A program made the translations under genes and the position numbers. Below the pieces are notes generated by a model, which saw nothing but the letters and a program-made list of their open reading frames with translations, searched no databases and was not told the DNA's origin. Of a stretch of 64,000 bases of DNA, positions 60,706 to 64,000 are shown one piece after another. This stretch comes from Palsa-147 sp036513895 (lineage in GTDB: Bacteria; Acidobacteriota; Terriglobia; Acidiferrales; UBA7541), in NCBI GenBank assembly GCA_036513895.1, contig DATBYF010000059.1, positions 1 through 64,000 of the forward strand, in the 5' to 3' direction. How positions within the stretch are numbered: the stretch's first letter is position 1; each line of letters begins with the position of its first letter.

Positions 60706-61730
60706 TCACGGCAAATTCTGTGGCAAATTCCGGCGCAATTTCTGGCCAAATTTCTGGGAAGATGCGAGTCCTGATCGCGGAACACGACAAAATATCGCGC
60801 CGGGTGCTGGAAGCGTCGCTCAACGAATGGGGCTATGACGTGACGGCGGTATCCGATGGCAAAGAAGCCCTGGCGCTTGTGAGCGGTGAGAATCCGCCGC
60901 GGCTGGTGGTGCTCGACTGGATGATGCCGGGGCTTGAGGGCGTGGAGGTCTGCCGGAAAATACGCGAGCGAGGCGAACAGCCCTACGTGTACGTACTGTT
61001 GCTTAGCGCGCGAACTGAGAAGCAGGATTTGCTCGCGGGCCTGAAAGCTGGCGCTGACGATTACCTGACGAAGCCATTCGACACGCAGGAATTGCGCGCG
61101 CGGATTTTTGCCGGGGAGCGGATTCTGCGGCTGCAGGACGAGTTGATCACAACGCGCGACGCACTGCAATTCCAGGCGACGCACGATGCGCTGACTGGGC
61201 TGCTGAACCGTGGCGCGATTCTGCGCGACGTGAAGCGGGAGTTGACACGTGCGCGGCGTGAGCATGTCTCCGCAGGCGTGATTCTCGTGGACATTGACCA
61301 CTTTAAAGTGGTGAATGACGATTACGGCCATTTGACCGGCGATGCGATTCTGCATGGCGTTGCGATGCGAATGTCGGGATTGCTCCGCGCGTACGATTCG
61401 ATTGGACGTTATGGCGGCGAGGAGTTTCTTGTGCTGGCGCCGTCGTCTGATGCGGATGGCGCAATGCAATTTGCGGAACGGCTTCGCGCCGGAGTCGAAT
61501 CCACCACGTACGAGACAGAGGCGGGCTCTCTGAAATTGACGCTCAGTCTGGGAGTTGCTGTTAGCGATCCGGAAGATGTGCCAGACAGCAAGTCGCTCTT
61601 GCAGGCGGCGGACGCGGCGCTCTATCGCGCGAAGGCGAGGGGGCGAAATCGAGTGGCGATGGCGACGGCGGCGGATTTTGCGGTGGAGGCGGCCGTGACG
61701 GGGGTTGCGCATACTTCGAGGCATGCCTAG
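60702..61730 (+). CDS. Response regulator with diguanylate cyclase (REC-GGDEF)
   Basis: The 342-residue protein starts at ATG 60702, overlapping the kinase stop (ATGA) and preceded by AAAGGAAAGACA; the in-frame ATG 60681 is inside the kinase gene. REC has phosphoacceptor Asp72 in VVLDWMMPGLEG and Lys in DDYLTKPFDTQEL. The GGDEF domain has GGEEF at residues 238-242 and an inhibitory RxxD (RAYD) five residues before it. It is predicted to make c-di-GMP when phosphorylated. The N-terminal 20 residues come from short tandem GCAAATTC/CAAATTTC-type repeats. The PilZ protein at 20192 is a possible effector. Confidence 0.95.
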   Translation: MITANSVANSGAISGQISGKMRVLIAEHDKISRRVLEASLNEWGYDVTAVSDGKEALALVSGENPPRLVVLDWMMPGLEGVEVCRKIRERGEQPYVYVLLLSARTEKQDLLAGLKAGADDYLTKPFDTQELRARIFAGERILRLQDELITTRDALQFQATHDALTGLLNRGAILRDVKRELTRARREHVSAGVILVDIDHFKVVNDDYGHLTGDAILHGVAMRMSGLLRAYDSIGRYGGEEFLVLAPSSDADGAMQFAERLRAGVESTTYETEAGSLKLTLSLGVAVSDPEDVPDSKSLLQAADAALYRAKARGRNRVAMATAADFAVEAAVTGVAHTSRHA

Positions 61731-61835
61731 GTCGCGGTTCTCGCGTGTCGTGGTCCAGGTTGATCGGACGTGAAACTGGCGCGTAGTACGAAAGTACTGT
61801 TGTGTGGCGGGCGCGAGTAGATAGAATCGCGCGCC

Positions 61836-62165
61836 GTGACTGAACAATATTTGTTTGAACAACTTTCGTGTGAAGAGCTTGGCTGGTTGATGGGCGAGGC
61901 TTTCGCGGCAGTGGCGGAGGCGAGACGAATCCGGCGATCGAGGGATATTTGGTTCCAGGAGGATCTGCGGCTCAGCCTCGGTGAGCATGCGCAGCTCGAC
62001 CGGGTGATCAAGCACCTGCTGGTCGGGCATGAAGGGCAGCCGTGCCCTGCGGGTGGGCGGCCGATTGTGCGCGATGTGAAGGCGTGGGATCGCGCGGACT
62101 TGGCGATGCGCGGGAAGCGGATGAAGGCTTGTAGCGTGATTCCGCGCCAGCGAGAGAGTGCGTGA
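61836..62165 (+). CDS. Hypothetical small protein
   Basis: A 109-residue frame from GTG 61836 with no recognised domain. The sequence is helix-like and charged (CEELGWLMGEAFAAVAEARR; LSLGEHAQLDRVIKHLL), ending in a basic tail. No clear ribosome binding site. It lies 105 bp after the GGDEF gene on the same strand. It could be a real small gene or chance; the minus-strand frames here look like shadows. The following 62166-62392 has no supported gene. Confidence 0.4.
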   Translation: MTEQYLFEQLSCEELGWLMGEAFAAVAEARRIRRSRDIWFQEDLRLSLGEHAQLDRVIKHLLVGHEGQPCPAGGRPIVRDVKAWDRADLAMRGKRMKACSVIPRQRESA

Positions 62166-62392
62166 AGCAAAGACTAGCTCGATGGTGCTGGCGAATCTTC
62201 GAACTGTTGCTCGAATTGACGAAAAGCGGCACGTCTTATGACGCGCCCTATAATTGCCAATGCACGCACCGGCCATCGATGAGTGTGTGGCCATGCAGCG
62301 TTTTGCCGCGCGCGGACCCCGAGCGAGCAAACGCCGCGGATATTTTATGATGCGGCGCGCTCGCTCGAGGCAGCGAACGGGTGTTCGATGAA

Positions 62393-63565
62393 TCAGAACG
62401 AAAACCGACGGGCTGCGTCAGCTTCTTCTGCGATTTGCATTACTGTCTTGAAGAACAGGGGCGACTGGCCGAGGAAGAGGTTGTCGTTTGTGAACGAGGC
62501 GATGGTTGCTACTGCACCTGCGAATTTATCATCGCTCGGACGAATCACGGCGCAGTGCGGCAAATCCGGGCTGATGAATTCACAGGGAACGGGAAAGATC
62601 AGGCTGGGCTGAGTGAGCGGATTGAGCGGGCTGAAGAAATTCGGGAACGTCAGTCCAGACTTGGGATCCGTAAACGGCGCCACAGGAGCTTGCACGCCGT
62701 TGCCGGCAAAATCTACCCACTCCAGGAAGTGAGCGACTTCATCTCCGCCAATACCCAGCAAGATTTTTAGTACTTCCAGACTGCTGGCTTTCTGGCTGAG
62801 CGCCTGATAAAGGCTCGATCCGCCTTGTTCGATATATCCGAAATGAAAACCGGCGACATTGGCGATGGCCTGAGTGTGTAAATTGCCGCCGAGGCCGTTC
62901 GGGTTGCCGTCGGGAAAGGGAGCGCCATCGAAATCGGCATTGTTCCTGGGAATGGCGGTGACCCCATTGAGATTGATCGCTTGCTTGAAAGTGGCGCCAA
63001 AGTCCGGATTGGTAGTGCTGCGGTAGCGAATGTACCAGCTCGTGTCGACATTGAGGTGCATGAGGTTAGTGAGTCGGCCGATATTCGCGGCTCCCGTCGC
63101 TTGGCTGCCTTTGAGCGTTCGAAACTTATCCAAATCGACCGGTTCCGCGCCTTTTGACACCAGATAGGCATTCAGGAAGTTGGCGTGGCTCACTTCATCG
63201 AGTGTGTTGCTGGTGATGTATTGCGGGCCATCGCCATCGAGGTTCGACAGCGCAGCCTGGTAGTTGTTCATCGATTGATTCGGATCGACTTCGACGGGTG
63301 GATTGTTGCCGATACCGCCGAGTTCCGCGTACTGAATCCACAGGTCACTTTCGATGATTTCGGCTGCGGCGACGAAGCGAAGAATCGCGATATCACCTTC
63401 TGTGAGTGGGCGATTGTCTTCGCCGGGGTCCTGTCCTGCGAATGAGGGGAGTGACTGCGACAACAGGATGGCGCCGGCAGTCGCTGCGCCTGCGGCCATC
63501 GCTCCTTTTTTCAGGAACGAGCGGCGATTGACCGTCTCCGGCGTTCCGCGTTCTGATTGCTTCAT
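62393..63565 (-). CDS. Tat-exported ferritin-like-domain protein
   Basis: The protein has 390 residues from ATG 63565, which is eight bases after GGAGG; a TTG at 63580 is less likely. The twin-arginine signal is NRRSFLKKGAMAAGAATAGA. The body is a ferritin-like four-helix bundle: ILRFVAAAEIIESDLWIQYAE, NTLDEVSHANFLNAYLVSKG, AIANVAGFHFGYIEQGGSSL and GIGGDEVAHFLEWVDF carry the Glu/His residues expected of a diiron site (Glu..., Glu-x-x-His). Such proteins (DUF4439/dessication-related type) are periplasmic and of unsettled function. Confidence 0.88.
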   Translation of the reverse strand: MKQSERGTPETVNRRSFLKKGAMAAGAATAGAILLSQSLPSFAGQDPGEDNRPLTEGDIAILRFVAAAEIIESDLWIQYAELGGIGNNPPVEVDPNQSMNNYQAALSNLDGDGPQYITSNTLDEVSHANFLNAYLVSKGAEPVDLDKFRTLKGSQATGAANIGRLTNLMHLNVDTSWYIRYRSTTNPDFGATFKQAINLNGVTAIPRNNADFDGAPFPDGNPNGLGGNLHTQAIANVAGFHFGYIEQGGSSLYQALSQKASSLEVLKILLGIGGDEVAHFLEWVDFAGNGVQAPVAPFTDPKSGLTFPNFFSPLNPLTQPSLIFPVPCEFISPDLPHCAVIRPSDDKFAGAVATIASFTNDNLFLGQSPLFFKTVMQIAEEADAARRFSF

Positions 63566-63776
63566 TTCTTTTTCCTCCAAGAATTTAATTTCGCTTTTTT
63601 TAATTCTTCTTTTGATGAATGCGAGTAAAAGAGTGGCCGCGCGAGAATTGTCGCCACCACGCTTCTCTGCTATCCAGCTTCGGGATGGTATGAGGGATGG
63701 CGCGGGACGTTGTCATGGCGGGGTAAAATGAATGCAAGGCGGATGTAAAAGAACATGCTGAGAATTTTCTATTTCG

Positions 63777-64000
63777 ATGAGTGAGCGTTTCGTGCGGAAG
63801 ACACGAATTGAAGCGCCGGCGGACGTACTGTTTCGCTGGCACGCCGAGCCGGGTGCGCTCGAGCGGCTCTCGCCGCCATGGGAACCGGTGGAAGTGATCG
63901 ATCGCGCGCCGGGTGTTCGCGACGGCGATCGCGGCGCGTTGCGAGTACATATGGGGCCACTAAGGCTGCGGTGGGATTTCGAGCACCGAAATTATGTTGA
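63777..64000 (+). CDS. SRPBCC-domain protein, possibly N-terminus of a TIGR01777-type epimerase (3' end outside window)
   Basis: The frame from ATG 63777 is open to the end of the window (74 residues seen). FVRKTRIEAPADVLFRWHAE, LERLSPPWEPVEVID, GALRVHMGPLRLRWDFEHRN match the START/SRPBCC module that either stands alone or precedes an NAD-dependent epimerase of the YfcH/TIGR01777 type. Which form applies cannot be seen here. It is divergent from the ferritin-like gene. Confidence 0.82.
   Translation, partial: MSERFVRKTRIEAPADVLFRWHAEPGALERLSPPWEPVEVIDRAPGVRDGDRGALRVHMGPLRLRWDFEHRNYV

Noticed and set aside
62216..62254. TTGACG and perfect TATAAT as a promoter
   Set aside because: The hexamers are 27 bp apart, and no better -35 lies at 16-19 bp. 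No supported gene follows on this strand.
60606..62330. 574-residue minus-strand open frame
   Set aside because: It runs across the REC-GGDEF gene and part of the MASE1 kinase gene. The composition is Arg/His-rich with no domain, a typical antisense shadow.
1..64000. CRISPR arrays, tRNA and rRNA genes
   Set aside because: No regularly spaced repeats with unique spacers, and no cloverleaf or rRNA core sequence, were found by eye; the REP-like units are irregularly spaced hairpins.

Overview
The window looks like the chromosome of an Acidobacteriota bacterium (Acidobacteriia/Terriglobia type). This rests on house-keeping gene order, high-GC codon use, two Tat-exported enzymes, a DUF6526 protein, a protein of the abundant ANRANAQ..STGPKT family, and many short palindromic repeats. 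It is an inference from family knowledge; no 16S gene is present. No rRNA, tRNA or CRISPR array was seen.

Layout. 1-13.2 kb is a core block on the + strand: a TPR protein, ispE, prs, rplY, pth, rpsF-rpsR-rplI, dnaB, alr, then a yacL-type PIN/TRAM gene, ispD, ispF, an orphan glutamyl-tRNA-synthetase-like C-terminal domain, and rlmB. The last five follow the Firmicutes yacL-ispD-ispF-gltX-(cysE-cysS)-rlmB order. 13.2-31.8 kb is mixed: apt, acylphosphatase, a large GH35-like and a GH1-like enzyme (both with the acid/base Glu replaced), HAD phosphatase, PilZ, ada, EcsC, an ABC exporter, and two loci of LolA-like proteins with a LolD-type ATPase and an FtsX-type permease.

32.1-36.9 kb is an accessory island. 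A compact operon (putative Rad52-like annealase, ssDNA-binding-like protein, PD-(D/E)XK nuclease, unknown protein, HNH nuclease) is driven by a clear promoter overlapped by a 10-bp-arm palindrome. A ribbon-helix-helix gene is divergent, followed by a decayed ATPase-like gene. Immediately after the HNH stop lies the 3' end of a heme peroxidase gene that also carries a TAG where a Trp codon is expected. A ParDE toxin-antitoxin pair and the ANRANAQ-family gene follow.

40-55 kb is a phosphate region: pstSCAB-phoU, a second phoU beside two paralogous small membrane proteins, and phoB-phoR. 11-bp-spaced direct repeats resembling Pho boxes lie before pstS and before phoB. Between them, 48.5-52.5 kb is gene-poor and dense in dispersed repeats. 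It contains a 90-bp element also found before rpsF, several REP-like hairpins, and a truncated two-gene cassette. 55.4-61.7 kb is a three-gene signalling operon: hybrid kinase with two REC domains and Hpt, MASE1 kinase, and REC-GGDEF protein. The window ends with a Tat-exported ferritin-like protein and the start of an SRPBCC-domain gene.
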